Notes: generated by a model not told the origin, from the letters alone. 64,000 bases of DNA from an uncultured Eubacterium sp. (GCA_947178105.1 CAMWXD010000001.1:62001-126000); one strand, 5' to 3'. Positions 50,533 through 59,374 are shown, numbered from the stretch's first letter. Translations and numbers: made by a program.

Positions 50533-51669
50533 TTAATCCTTGAACATTAATTGGTGCAATTGCTTTTTCAGCTTTTGAATTTCAGCATCTTTTTCTGATA
50601 ATTCCATCTCTTTTTCTGATAATTCCATCTCTTTTTCCGATAATTCCATCTCTTTTTCTGATAATGCTGCATCTTTTTCAGCACGCAGATTCTCATTTTC
50701 CTCTTTCAAAGCAATATTTTCTTTTTTCAATTCCTCACACATATAGATTTCGGTATTTCTATCTAGGATTGCCAGTGCTTCTGAATACATATGCATCAAC
50801 TCCTTCGGATGTCTCCTGAATTCCATAATATCACGGTAGCAGGTAAGAAATTCCGGAAATGCACTGACCAGACGGATCATATCAGCCGGATGGTCAGTAC
50901 TTAGGAACATCAGCCATGCTTCCAGTTCTGTATTTATATTGTGGACTACAGCATGAAATGTGTCAAGAGAAATATAGATCGTTTTAGACAAAGATTTCAC
51001 AAGCGCTCCGCTGTCATAGACTGTCTTTTCACGGTGGATATATGAAGGAAATACCGACTTGAACGGAGCCGGGCTTGACTCCATAAGCACAATCAAGATC
51101 ACAGGCTTAAGGTCACGGAACGAAAACCGTTCCCCACGGTCATCCCTGACACGATTATACTGGCGCATAATAAAGTCAGCGCTGTAACACGACGCACGTT
51201 CCCCTGGAAACAAATAACCGATTTTTTGAATCTCGACATTCACAATTGTCCCATCGGACAGTTCCACAACGATATCCATAATCACAAAACTCCCTGCATC
51301 CGCCATGCGCACTCCTTCCATCGGCAGTACCATACGGATTTTCACTGGCTGCTCAAGTACTGCTGAAAGAAAATGCTCTAAACGGGATGGATGCATGTCC
51401 GGGTTCATTACATGTTTAAAAAAAGTATCATATGTAATCTTAAGTCCCTGCGCTCCCTGGATAAATGCAATTAACCTTTCTTGTTCAACTGGCGGAAAGC
51501 CGGAAAACAACCTGTAAGCCTGCTGATCCTCCTGGATTGCCGCAAGTGCTTCTGCCCGCGGGATCGCTGCGCCAAGAATGTCTTCGAGCTTGTATGAAGC
51601 TGGTTTCAGTACTTTTTTAGATTTGATGTTTTCCTTATTGTTTTTCTTTTTGTTTTTCTTTTGCTTCAT
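50533..51669 (-). CDS. Rpn/PD-(D/E)XK transposase-type nuclease family protein
   Basis: A 378-residue protein of the Rpn/PDDEXK_2 family (recombination-promoting nuclease, often called putative transposase). After a Lys/Asn-rich N-terminus (KQKKNKKKNNKEN), the nuclease core about 85-175 contains FKHVMNPD, DIVVELSDGTIVNVEIQKIG (Asp...Glu-x-Gln) and a YSADFIMRQYNR helix. The last 70 residues are a coiled coil with four LSEKEME-type heptads. These genes spread as mobile-like singletons in gut Clostridia and are linked to RecA-independent recombination. The ATG at 51669 follows GGAG; an upstream in-frame TTG is too close to it. Confidence 0.82.
   Translation of the reverse strand: MKQKKNKKKNNKENIKSKKVLKPASYKLEDILGAAIPRAEALAAIQEDQQAYRLFSGFPPVEQERLIAFIQGAQGLKITYDTFFKHVMNPDMHPSRLEHFLSAVLEQPVKIRMVLPMEGVRMADAGSFVIMDIVVELSDGTIVNVEIQKIGYLFPGERASCYSADFIMRQYNRVRDDRGERFSFRDLKPVILIVLMESSPAPFKSVFPSYIHREKTVYDSGALVKSLSKTIYISLDTFHAVVHNINTELEAWLMFLSTDHPADMIRLVSAFPEFLTCYRDIMEFRRHPKELMHMYSEALAILDRNTEIYMCEELKKENIALKEENENLRAEKDAALSEKEMELSEKEMELSEKEMELSEKDAEIQKLKKQLHQLMFKD
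50587..50670 (-). repeat. 21-base coding tandem repeat
   Basis: Four near-identical 21-base units (minus strand encodes one L-S-E-K-E-M-E heptad each). Differences are limited to single bases such as CTG/CCG, which suggests recent slippage. Confidence 0.75.
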
Positions 51670-51895
51670 AGGCAAAACTCCTTTCTTTTTCCCATTTTAA
51701 AATTTTTTATCCTTTCATTTGGAACATGCGGCGGATAGCCTTTGATAAAATCAGACAGCTAAAATGCTGGAATATGTGAAAAATACTGACAAAACTCATG
51801 TTTCCAAAGACAAGCACAGTATAGCATGGCAACAAACAGATTACAAGTATTTTCTGCAATGCCAATTCCAAATACAAGAAAATTCAACATCTTTC

Positions 51896-51924
51896 TGGAT
51901 TTATACAACAAAGTATGCTATAAT
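51896..51924 (+). promoter_or_regulatory. Promoter of the LytTR regulator gene
   Basis: Extended -10 TGC-TATAAT (51919-51924) with a weak -35 TGGATT (51896-51901), 17-base spacer. The stretch 51670-51895 between this and the Rpn gene holds no gene. Confidence 0.55.
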
Positions 51925-51947
51925 CAGACAGAAACAAAAGCACATTT

Positions 51948-51989
51948 ACTGCAAAACGTGTCGGATTTTCCCGTTTTGCAGTATTTTTT
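51948..51989 (+). terminator. Attenuator-like terminator in the LytTR leader
   Basis: ACTGCAAAACG (51948-51958) pairs perfectly with CGTTTTGCAGT (51972-51982), followed by ATTTTTT. It sits between the promoter and the ATG at 52002, with the GAGG ribosome binding site just after it. Confidence 0.75.
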
Positions 51990-52001
51990 GAGGATAAAAA
52001 A

Positions 52002-52736
52002 ATGAAAATAGCAATTTGTAACGACAGTATGAAGGATTTGATAACACTAGAAGGAATGCTTGAATCTTACAAAAAACTCAATCCAAATGCAGCCTTTCAA
52101 GTGGAAAAATTTTCAGATTCCTCAATCTTATACGAAAAAATACAAAAAAAAGAACTTGCAGATATTTACATTCTCGATTTTCTGATATCCGAGACGGCCG
52201 GCATTGCTCTTGGAAACGAAATACGCAAGGCAAGCAATGAAAATGCGATTATCTACATTGCCTCGTCGGATGATTTTGCTATGGATGCATGTCAAATCCA
52301 TGCCGTAAGATACCTGTTAAAGCCGGTGCAGAAATCCCAGTTTTTTGAAGCGCTGGATGATGCGTTTTCTTATACGGAGCTGAAAAAAGGCCCGATGTAC
52401 CCAATCAGGACGAAAAGCGGATTGCAGTCTGTGCACGGCTCCAACATCGAATATGTGGAAAACGCTTCCAGGATGCTGCATGTGCACCTGACCGACGGCA
52501 AGGTAATTACGAGCATTTTTATCCGAAAATCTTTCGAAGAAGAGCTGGGCGGGCTGTTTCACGACGAAAGCTTTTTGCAGGTGCATAAGTCCTTTCTGAT
52601 CAATCGAAACCATGTAAAAAAACTGGACGGAAACAATATTCTTATGATCAGCGGCGCCAATATACCTGTCAGCAAAAAACATACGGCGCTTGTAAAACGG
52701 TTTTTTCATACGCGATCAGCCATGAAGCTGCAATAA
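52002..52736 (+). CDS. LytTR-family response regulator
   Basis: A 244-residue AgrA/ComE-type regulator. The receiver domain (1-118) has the acidic Asp8, the phosphoacceptor Asp59 in YILDFLIS, Ser/Thr in YIASSDD and Lys in RYLLKPV. The LytTR DNA-binding domain (about 135-235) carries the usual VHKSFLINRNHVKKL and the ISGANIPVSKK strand. No histidine kinase or peptide gene lies nearby, so it is an orphan. Its leader contains a terminator-like hairpin, suggesting control by attenuation. Its end overlaps the convergent aroK gene by 21 bases. Confidence 0.88.
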   Translation: MKIAICNDSMKDLITLEGMLESYKKLNPNAAFQVEKFSDSSILYEKIQKKELADIYILDFLISETAGIALGNEIRKASNENAIIYIASSDDFAMDACQIHAVRYLLKPVQKSQFFEALDDAFSYTELKKGPMYPIRTKSGLQSVHGSNIEYVENASRMLHVHLTDGKVITSIFIRKSFEEELGGLFHDESFLQVHKSFLINRNHVKKLDGNNILMISGANIPVSKKHTALVKRFFHTRSAMKLQ

Positions 52737-53240
52737 AATCGCATCTACAATGCCTCGAATGTCCATCCGCTCCGCATCGACTGTCAGATGCGCATATTTT
52801 TCATACAGCGGACAGCGCTCGTCCATCAATTCGGAAAGCGTACTGCCGCTTCCCATTACGACGCCGCGTTCCTGCAAATCTCCCAGGCGTTCCTCTAATG
52901 CCTTACAGGACAGCTTTAAATAAATGACCGTGGAAATATCCCGCAAATGCTCCATTGCCTGTCTGCCATACACAGCGCTGCCGCCTGTGGCGATCACGGT
53001 GCGGCAGGCGCAGATCCCTGCATTTACTTCATTTTCGATCTTTAAAAAACCTTCGTCCCCGTATTCGCCAATCAGCTCATACAGGCGCTTTTTTGTCTGC
53101 TCCTGGATCTGCAGGTCGCTGTCCAAAAAGCGATAACCCAATACTTTTGCCAGCACAACTCCGACTGTGCTCTTCCCTGCTCCCGGCATACCGATCAGGG
53201 TAATGTTGTCTCTGCCTGCATTTGTTTTGTTTGTATGCAT
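52716..53240 (-). CDS. aroK: Shikimate kinase
   Basis: A 174-residue P-loop kinase phosphorylating shikimate in aromatic amino-acid synthesis. Walker A is GMPGAGKSTVG (about 17-27); the shikimate-binding DSD (FLDSDLQIQ), the glycines of ATGGSAV, and the lid region GVVMGSGSTLSELMDERCPLY are present. Normal length. The lid arginine is replaced in part (VVMGSG instead of the usual RPLL), so a related P-loop sugar-acid kinase is a lesser possibility. Stand-alone here, convergent and overlapping with the LytTR gene. Confidence 0.82.
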   Translation of the reverse strand: MHTNKTNAGRDNITLIGMPGAGKSTVGVVLAKVLGYRFLDSDLQIQEQTKKRLYELIGEYGDEGFLKIENEVNAGICACRTVIATGGSAVYGRQAMEHLRDISTVIYLKLSCKALEERLGDLQERGVVMGSGSTLSELMDERCPLYEKYAHLTVDAERMDIRGIVDAILLQLHG

Positions 53241-53366
53241 TGCTTCCCCTTTTTGTCATCCTGTTATTTTTTCATCATGCTCTGGCTATGCATTATTTTT
53301 CGATTATACAAAAAAACCTATGCAGCGTCAAGATCCGGGCTTTACAAAGATACCAGAAAAATGGGA

Positions 53367-53395
53367 TTGCATTTCTATCGGATTTGGAATACAAT
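53367..53395 (+). promoter_or_regulatory. Promoter of the CPBP protease gene
   Basis: TTGCAT (53367-53372), 17-base spacer, TACAAT (53390-53395), 28 bases before the start codon. It shows that the longer upstream frame from 53222 is not used. Confidence 0.65.
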
Positions 53396-53422
53396 ACAAG
53401 AAAAATCCAGGAGGAACCTGCT

Positions 53423-54289
53423 ATGAAACGCATTGGGCGTATTTTATTTTGTCTGCTGCCGCTGATTCTTACCATAATCCTGCAAAATCTGGTCACTGTG
53501 CCGATCTGTGGGATTACCGCGATGGCTGTACTTTTCAAAAACAGAGGGACAAACCTCCCGTTCGCCGAGCTGATCAATGAGCTGCTTTCGCTATGGTCAA
53601 CCGCGCCGTTTGTTATTTTTGTATCTATGACTTACGCCATTGCGGCGCTGTTTATTTTTGGCTACTGGTACCGGAAAAAATTTGCACGCTCACAGGAACG
53701 CGTGGCTGTCCGCTCCGCCTTTAATCCATGGATTGTATTTTCCCTGCTGCTGTTGTCCGTCGGATTGCAGTATGTCATCAGCTACCTGATGAACTTTATC
53801 GGAGTCCTGCGGCCAGACTGGATGCAGTCTTATACCGAATTGATCGACAGTGCCGGGATCGGTACGTTGTCGCCGCTGATGCTTTTCTATGCCTTGATCG
53901 TTGCTCCGATTTCAGAAGAGCTTGTGTTCCGCGGCGTAACGCTTGGCTATGCCAAAAAGGCTTTGCCTGTTGCCGGCGCAGTCTGCTTGCAGGCTGTATT
54001 ATTCGGGATCTTTCATTTAAATATGATCCAGGGCATTTATGCTGCTTTTTTAGGGTTATTTATCGGATACCTGCATGAGGCAGGCGGCTCTGTCGTCATT
54101 CCGATGCTGTTTCACGCGTTTTTTAACTCCTTTGGCACCTTAGCGGGCGCAGGCATGTTCTATCATATCGAACAGCCGTTTTTCTTTCTGCTGTGGCTGA
54201 CGGTCGGCGTGCTGCTGACGTATGCAGGCATTTTCCTGTTTCAGCACGGTATCCAGGTGCGTGATTTTCAGCCTGCGGATCACACGTAA
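53423..54289 (+). CDS. CPBP-family intramembrane metalloprotease (Rce1-like)
   Basis: A 288-residue membrane protein with about eight hydrophobic segments. The CPBP motifs are SEELVFRGVTLGYAK (about 165-180, Glu-Glu and Arg), FGIFHLN (about 200, His) and FHAFFNSFG (about 230, His, Asn). Members cleave membrane proteins or mature peptides; in Gram-positives some confer bacteriocin immunity. It follows AGGAGG at good distance. No bacteriocin gene is visible beside it, and the substrate is unknown. Confidence 0.87.
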   Translation: MKRIGRILFCLLPLILTIILQNLVTVPICGITAMAVLFKNRGTNLPFAELINELLSLWSTAPFVIFVSMTYAIAALFIFGYWYRKKFARSQERVAVRSAFNPWIVFSLLLLSVGLQYVISYLMNFIGVLRPDWMQSYTELIDSAGIGTLSPLMLFYALIVAPISEELVFRGVTLGYAKKALPVAGAVCLQAVLFGIFHLNMIQGIYAAFLGLFIGYLHEAGGSVVIPMLFHAFFNSFGTLAGAGMFYHIEQPFFFLLWLTVGVLLTYAGIFLFQHGIQVRDFQPADHT

Positions 54290-54318
54290 CGAACGCTGCT
54301 GCACATCCCGGCAGCCGG

Positions 54319-54337
54319 ATTCGTGTATGTCACGAAT
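54319..54337. other. Perfect small hairpin downstream of the CPBP gene
   Basis: ATTCGTG-tatgt-CACGAAT, flanked by the longer GGATTCG/CGAATCC pairing. No T run, so not a standard terminator. Confidence 0.4.
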
Positions 54338-54450
54338 GGACACCTCCGAATCCATGCAACTGGTTAATTATTTGCCAATATCTTCCGATAATCAAAGTAG
54401 TTACAGGGATTGTAAGACAATAGCAAAGACCAGGGACGGTATGTAATTTG

Positions 54451-54482
54451 GGCATCCAGCTTAAATTGTATGCCGTTTTTTG
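54451..54482 (+). terminator. Weak terminator before the EF-hand gene
   Basis: GGCAT (54451-54455) pairs with ATGCC (54470-54474), extended by CA/TG after one mismatch, and followed by GTTTTTTG. Confidence 0.45.
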
Positions 54483-54533
54483 TATGCAGTCCTTTTCTAT
54501 ATTTTATTTCTTTTTTGAGGGAGGTTTGTGTTT

Positions 54534-55580
54534 ATGATCATTTCATCCAGTGCAGTAAAAATGAATTCCCAGCGCACCTATCACGAAATGTCGATCTGGG
54601 GCGGCAGTGCAAGATTTGTGGGACAGCTCTCGCATACAGCTTCTGTTTCCTTAAAAAATAAGGTAAACAAAGATCCTGACCGTGAGAAACAGTCCAACCT
54701 GTCCAGTTCCAAGGACGACCTTATGGCGCGCTATTCCCAGGGCCGCAGTATCCGCAATTTCAGCATGGGGAGCAGCCGCGGCTTGCAGTCGCTCCAGTTG
54801 CACCAGGTACGCAGGCAGTCGATCGGATACGTCCTGCGCCAGATGTTCTGGGCAGGCAGGAACCAGGCGCTCGATCCTGTTTCCGCCCTGCTAGGCGATT
54901 ATTCAATGGGCGGCAGCTTTCTGTCGTTTAGCAGGCAGAATTATTTTGAATCGGAGCAGACCAGCTTTGCCACCGAGGGCAAAGTAGTTACAGCGTCTGG
55001 CAAAGAAATCAGCTTTAATGTCGAAGTGGAGATGTCACGGTCTTTTTATGAGGAAACGTCGACTTTTCTGGATATGAGCAGCGTCCGGCTGACTGACCCG
55101 CTTGTCATCAACCTGAGTACCGAAGCCGCCTCTGTCTCAGACCAGAAATTTTATTTCGACCTGGACGCGGACGGGCACCAAGAGCAGATCTCCCGCCTGA
55201 ACGCCGGAAGCGGTTTTCTTGCCCTGGACAAAAACGGGGATGGCATCATCAACGACGGCAGCGAACTGTTCGGCACCAAAAGCGGCAACGGATTTGCTGA
55301 CCTGGCGCAATACGACCAGGACGGCAACGGCTGGATCGATGAGGCAGACGAGATTTTTGACAAGCTGCTGATCTGGCAGAAGGATGAAAACGGAAACGAT
55401 ATTTTGCGCGGGCTTGGCGCAGCAGGCGTCGGGGCGATTTATCTTGGAAATGTCAATACGGAGTTTTCGCTGAACTCCCAGGCTGACAACAAAACCAACG
55501 CAGTTGTACGGCAAACCGGGATGTATTTATATGAAGACGGGACTGCCGGAACGATGCAGCAGATCGACCTGGCACGCTAA
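54534..55580 (+). CDS. EF-hand (calcium-binding) protein of unknown function
   Basis: A 348-residue protein with no signal peptide or membrane helix. The first 200 residues (Ser/Arg/Gln-rich at about 20-110, beta-rich at 130-200) match nothing I know. The C-terminal part has EF-hand-type loops: DLDADGHQE (about 205), LDKNGDGIINDGSELFG (about 228-244) and DQDGNGWIDEADEIFDKL (about 257-275). This NDGSELFG..F..L...DQDGNGWID arrangement is known from large secreted RTX/VCBS-type proteins, where it binds calcium. Here it stands alone and short. The ATG at 54534 has GGGAGG nine bases upstream. Confidence 0.75.
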   Translation: MIISSSAVKMNSQRTYHEMSIWGGSARFVGQLSHTASVSLKNKVNKDPDREKQSNLSSSKDDLMARYSQGRSIRNFSMGSSRGLQSLQLHQVRRQSIGYVLRQMFWAGRNQALDPVSALLGDYSMGGSFLSFSRQNYFESEQTSFATEGKVVTASGKEISFNVEVEMSRSFYEETSTFLDMSSVRLTDPLVINLSTEAASVSDQKFYFDLDADGHQEQISRLNAGSGFLALDKNGDGIINDGSELFGTKSGNGFADLAQYDQDGNGWIDEADEIFDKLLIWQKDENGNDILRGLGAAGVGAIYLGNVNTEFSLNSQADNKTNAVVRQTGMYLYEDGTAGTMQQIDLAR

Positions 55581-55583
55581 GAC

Positions 55584-55628
55584 AAAAAGAGGGGAGCGGA
55601 CATGATTGTTGCCCTGCATCCCCTTTTT
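55584..55628. terminator. Bidirectional terminator between the EF-hand gene and mrp
   Basis: AAAAAGAGGGG (55584-55594) pairs with CCCCTTTTT (55620-55628) around a long loop; T runs lie on both sides. Confidence 0.6.
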
Positions 55629-55645
55629 CTTGTTTGGACAGGCGT

Positions 55646-56503
55646 TTAAGCCTCTATTTTTTTCAGCGCTTCAACCGCAGCATCCAAATACGGATGTTCT
55701 TTTTCATAAAAGGTTCCTGCATCTGCTGCCTGCGCCATCGCCGGATCCAGCGGTACCTTGCCAAGTACCGGGATTCCCAGCTCTTTAGCCGCTTCGTCTA
55801 CATGGCTTTCTCCAAACAGCCGGATTTCTTTTCCGCAGTCCGGACATTTCAGATAGCTGAAGTTTTCCACAACGCCGAGTACCGGAATATCCATCATTGC
55901 CGCCATACGAAATGCCTTTGTCACGATCATCTGCACCAGCTCCTGCGGAGACGTCACTACGATAATGCCGTCTACCGGGAGCGACTGAAAGACCGTCAGC
56001 GGCACATCCCCAGTGCCTGGCGGCATATCGATCAGTAAATAATCCAGATCACCCCAGACAACGTCCGTCCAAAACTGCTTGACGGCGCCGCCGATCACCG
56101 GGCCTCTCCAAAGCACCGGATCCTGCGGGTTTTCCATCAAAAGGCTAATGGACATCAGCTTGATCCCGTCTTTTGTCTCAAGCGGCAGGATCATGCCTTC
56201 GGCATTGCCGTAAGCCTCTCCCGTCACGCCGAACATCTTCGGGATCGACGGCCCTGTAATATCCGCATCCATAATGCCTGTCGGATGCCCTGCTTTTTTC
56301 ATTGCGGCTGCAAGGGATGCTGTAACAAACGATTTGCCGACCCCTCCTTTTCCGCTGACGATACCGATGACCTTTTTGATTTTGGAATATTTGTTTGCCG
56401 GCTCCAACATGCTCTGCGGCTCCTGCGCAGAGCCGCAGCTTTCACGCTGCTCGGCTGAACAGCTCGATGCGCTTGGACATCCGCTGCATTGACTTTGTGC
56501 CAT
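55646..56503 (-). CDS. mrp: Mrp/NBP35-type iron-sulfur cluster carrier ATPase
   Basis: A 285-residue P-loop ATPase that carries 4Fe-4S clusters to client proteins. After a Cys-rich N-terminus (CSGCPSASSC at 6-15, like Nbp35) come the deviant Walker A GKGGVGKS (about 51-58), Walker B LLIDMPPGTGD (about 155) and the cluster-binding CPDC (about 221-224). Last gene of the unit nifS-nifU-mnmA-mrp, 18 bases after mnmA, which fits a role in distributing the clusters made by NifS and NifU. Confidence 0.92.
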   Translation of the reverse strand: MAQSQCSGCPSASSCSAEQRESCGSAQEPQSMLEPANKYSKIKKVIGIVSGKGGVGKSFVTASLAAAMKKAGHPTGIMDADITGPSIPKMFGVTGEAYGNAEGMILPLETKDGIKLMSISLLMENPQDPVLWRGPVIGGAVKQFWTDVVWGDLDYLLIDMPPGTGDVPLTVFQSLPVDGIIVVTSPQELVQMIVTKAFRMAAMMDIPVLGVVENFSYLKCPDCGKEIRLFGESHVDEAAKELGIPVLGKVPLDPAMAQAADAGTFYEKEHPYLDAAVEALKKIEA

Positions 56504-56521
56504 TTTATTTTCCTCCTATAT

Positions 56522-57598
56522 TTACATAATTGTCCCGCCGCCAAGCACGCAGCCATCCTCATATAGCACGACTGCCTGTCCAGGTGTCGCAGCACGTACC
56601 GGGCGGTCAAACCGCAGCCGGATCTGGCTGCCGTCTGCTGACGCCTCCGTCAGCTCGCAGCCTTCTCCTTTGTGGGAATAACGGATCTTTGCCGTCATCC
56701 GCCTGCCCGGCTCCAGCCGCTTAGCTGCCATATAATGCATGGCATCCGCTGCAAGCTCTGTTACCATCAGATCTTCATGTTCTCCGATCACGACCTCATT
56801 CGTATCGGTACGGATCTCAGTGACAAATACCCGCCTGCCCAATGCAATGCCAAGCCCTTTGCGCTGTCCGACCGTATAATGCGAGATGCCCCGGTGCGTC
56901 CCTAATATGGTACCGTCCGCCGTCACAAAGTTCCCGGCTGCTTCTTCCTCGCCGGTCGTACGGCTGATAAACGCAGCATAATCATGATCTGGCACAAAAC
57001 AGATCTCCTGGCTGTCCGGCTTATCCGCCACATTCAGCCCAGCCTGTTTTGCGATCTCGCGCACCTGCTCTTTTGTATGATCCCCGATCGGGAACAGCGT
57101 ATGCCGTAGCTGCTCCTGCGTCAGGCTATAGAGCGCATACGTCTGGTCTTTTGCGCTTGCAGACTGGCGCAGCGTCAAGCGGCCGCCTGCGAGCTTTACA
57201 AGCTGCGCATAATGCCCGGTCGCGATATAATCCGCGCCGATGCCAAGGCTGCGGTGCAGCAATGCTTCCCATTTTACAAAACGGTTGCAGGCAATACAGG
57301 GGTTCGGTGTTCTCCCGTGACGGTACTCGCGGATAAAATAATCGATGACCTGCTCCTGGAACTGCCGGCGGAAATTCATCACATAATAGGGAATGCCAAG
57401 CTGCGCCGCCACCCTGCGTGCATCCTCCACCGCAGAAATGCCGCAGCAGCCCCCTTCCTGTAAGACGGTTGTGCTGTCCTCTTCCTGCCAGATCTGCATG
57501 GTAACGCCAACGACCTCATACCCCTGTTCTTTTAACAAATAGGCTGCCACCGAAGAATCTACGCCGCCCGACATACCGACTACCACTTTTTCTTTCAT
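56522..57598 (-). CDS. mnmA: tRNA 2-thiouridylase
   Basis: A 358-residue enzyme that puts sulfur on uridine-34 of Lys, Glu and Gln tRNAs. The PP-loop GMSGGVDSSVAAYLL (8-22), the catalytic cysteines in TPNPCIACN (about 97-105) and DSQEICFV (about 199) and the tRNA-binding GQRKGLGIA (about 245) are all present. Sulfur comes from the cysteine desulfurase encoded upstream in the same unit. AGGAG before the ATG. Confidence 0.95.
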   Translation of the reverse strand: MKEKVVVGMSGGVDSSVAAYLLKEQGYEVVGVTMQIWQEEDSTTVLQEGGCCGISAVEDARRVAAQLGIPYYVMNFRRQFQEQVIDYFIREYRHGRTPNPCIACNRFVKWEALLHRSLGIGADYIATGHYAQLVKLAGGRLTLRQSASAKDQTYALYSLTQEQLRHTLFPIGDHTKEQVREIAKQAGLNVADKPDSQEICFVPDHDYAAFISRTTGEEEAAGNFVTADGTILGTHRGISHYTVGQRKGLGIALGRRVFVTEIRTDTNEVVIGEHEDLMVTELAADAMHYMAAKRLEPGRRMTAKIRYSHKGEGCELTEASADGSQIRLRFDRPVRAATPGQAVVLYEDGCVLGGGTIM

Positions 57599-57650
57599 CC
57601 CATTTCTCCTGTCCTGTTCCCTGCAAACATCCGTTTTTTATATTTTCAGC

Positions 57651-58091
57651 CTATTCTTCTTCGGCAGGTTCTTCTTCTGATATATCCTCCTTCGGCGGCT
57701 TTAACCCTTCGATCTCGATCTGGTTTTTCTGCGCATAGTCCCATAATGCCGCATGGATGGCTTCTTCCGCCAGCAGCGAGCAGTGCACCTTTACCGGCGG
57801 AAGCCCGTCTAATGCTTCCATGACCGCTTTATTCGTCACCTGGAGCGCTTCATAGATCGTCTTTCCTTTGACAAGCTCGGTCGCCATGCTGCTCGTAGCC
57901 ACTGCCGCCCCGCAGCCAAACGTCTTAAATTTACACTCTTTTATCACCTTTGTATCTTCATCGATATCGAGATAGATCCTCATAATATCGCCGCATTTTG
58001 CATTTCCTACCGTTCCTACGCCGCTGGCATCTTCGATCTCGCCGACGTTGCGCGGATTGTTAAAATGATCCATTACTTTTTCACTGTACAT
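57651..58091 (-). CDS. nifU: NifU/IscU-type iron-sulfur scaffold
   Basis: A 146-residue scaffold on which Fe-S clusters are built. Ligand cysteines are visible in NAKCGDIMRIY (about 35), KFKTFGCGAAVATSSM (about 62) and VHCSLLAEEAIHAAL (about 105), with the conserved Asp beside the first. The acidic tail (SEEEPAEEE) is longer than usual. It lies 53 bases after nifS; the gap contains a hairpin. Confidence 0.93.
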   Translation of the reverse strand: MYSEKVMDHFNNPRNVGEIEDASGVGTVGNAKCGDIMRIYLDIDEDTKVIKECKFKTFGCGAAVATSSMATELVKGKTIYEALQVTNKAVMEALDGLPPVKVHCSLLAEEAIHAALWDYAQKNQIEIEGLKPPKEDISEEEPAEEE

Positions 58092-58101
58092 CTTTTCCTC
58101 T

Positions 58102-58136
58102 GAACGTTCCGTTCCGGCCCGGAAATCCGAACGTTC
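58102..58136. other. Intercistronic hairpin between nifS and nifU
   Basis: GAACGTTC at both ends (58102-58109 and 58129-58136) encloses CCGG inverted repeats, a strong stem without T run. Likely an mRNA processing or stability element. Confidence 0.45.
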
Positions 58137-58144
58137 TCCCTCCT

Positions 58145-59338
58145 TTATTTTTCTGTTTCTGACTGTTTTTTCACAAAATCCTCATACAGCGGAGACATGC
58201 TGCGCAGCCGCTCTACAATTCCTTTCAGGCTGTCCGCCACCTGATCCGCCTCTTCCATCGTCGTCTCCTCAGATAAGGTCAGCCGCAGCGAACCATGTGC
58301 GATCTCATGCGGCAGCCCGATTGCCAGCAGTACATGGGACGGGTCTAAAGACCCGGACGTACATGCCGAACCGCTCGACGCACAGATCCCCTTTTGATCG
58401 AGCATAATCAGCAGCGATTCCCCTTCGATAAAACGGAAGCAGAAGTTCGCATTGTTCGGCAGGCGAAGCTCCCGATGCCCGTTCAGGCGTGTATACGGGA
58501 TTTCAGCAAGCACCCGCTCGATCAGATGGTCTCTGACTGCTGCGATTTTCCTGCTGTTTTCCTCCATATGTTGAACCGCCAGCTCAGCCGCCTTTGCCAT
58601 GCCTACAATTCCCGGCACGTTGCTGGTGCCTGCCCTGCGGGCGCGTTCCTGTGCCCCGCCGTGGATGTATGCGCCAAGCTTCACGCCATTGCGCAGATAT
58701 AAGAAGCCGACGCCTTTCGGCCCATAAAATTTATGCGCGCTGGCACTCAACAGATCGATATTCAGCTCGTCCATCCGCATCGGCACATGGCAAAATGCCT
58801 GGACTGCATCGGTATGAAACAGGACGCCGTGTTTTTTGGCTATCTCCCCGATCTCCCGTATCGGCTCTATCGTCCCGATTTCATTATTGGCAAACATAAT
58901 GCTGATTAAAACCGTATCCTGCCGGATTGCATTTTCCAGCTCTTCCAGGCTGACCAGCCCGTTTTCATCCACATCCAGGTAAGTCACCTCAAAACCTTTT
59001 TTCTCCAGATACTGGCAAGTATGCAAAACGGCATGGTGTTCGATCTTTGTTGTAATCATATGCTTGCCTTTGGCGGAAAATGCATCCGCGCAGCCCTTGA
59101 TTGCCCAGTTGTCGCTCTCGCTGCCGCCTGCGGTAAAATAAATCTCATTTGGCTTTGCCCCGATCAAGCTTGCAATCGTTTCCCGTGCTTCTTCCACTGC
59201 TTTTTTGCTCTGCTGCGCAAATGTATAAACACTGTTTGGATTGCTGTAATTTTCCAAAAAATACGGCTTCATCGCCTCAAACACTTCTGGGTTTAACGCT
59301 GTCGTCGCCGCATTGTCAAGATAGATCCGCTTTTCCAT
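58145..59338 (-). CDS. nifS: Cysteine desulfurase
   Basis: A 397-residue PLP enzyme releasing sulfur from cysteine. Motifs: YLDNAATTALNPEV (5-18), ITTKIEHHAVLH (about 97), the PLP lysine in LSASAHKFYGPKG (about 205) and the persulfide Cys in SSGSACTSGSLDPSH (about 325-339). The long group I/NifS-IscS type. First gene of nifS-nifU-mnmA-mrp, with AGGAGG and a palindromic operator candidate upstream; no IscR gene is in the window. Confidence 0.95.
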   Translation of the reverse strand: MEKRIYLDNAATTALNPEVFEAMKPYFLENYSNPNSVYTFAQQSKKAVEEARETIASLIGAKPNEIYFTAGGSESDNWAIKGCADAFSAKGKHMITTKIEHHAVLHTCQYLEKKGFEVTYLDVDENGLVSLEELENAIRQDTVLISIMFANNEIGTIEPIREIGEIAKKHGVLFHTDAVQAFCHVPMRMDELNIDLLSASAHKFYGPKGVGFLYLRNGVKLGAYIHGGAQERARRAGTSNVPGIVGMAKAAELAVQHMEENSRKIAAVRDHLIERVLAEIPYTRLNGHRELRLPNNANFCFRFIEGESLLIMLDQKGICASSGSACTSGSLDPSHVLLAIGLPHEIAHGSLRLTLSEETTMEEADQVADSLKGIVERLRSMSPLYEDFVKKQSETEK

Positions 59339-59374
59339 TGCGATATTCCTCCTTTAATCATCCTGGTGCGTACC

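Noticed and set aside
53222-53422. N-terminal extension of the CPBP protease
   Set aside because: A promoter lies within it and a strong AGGAGG precedes the ATG at 53423.
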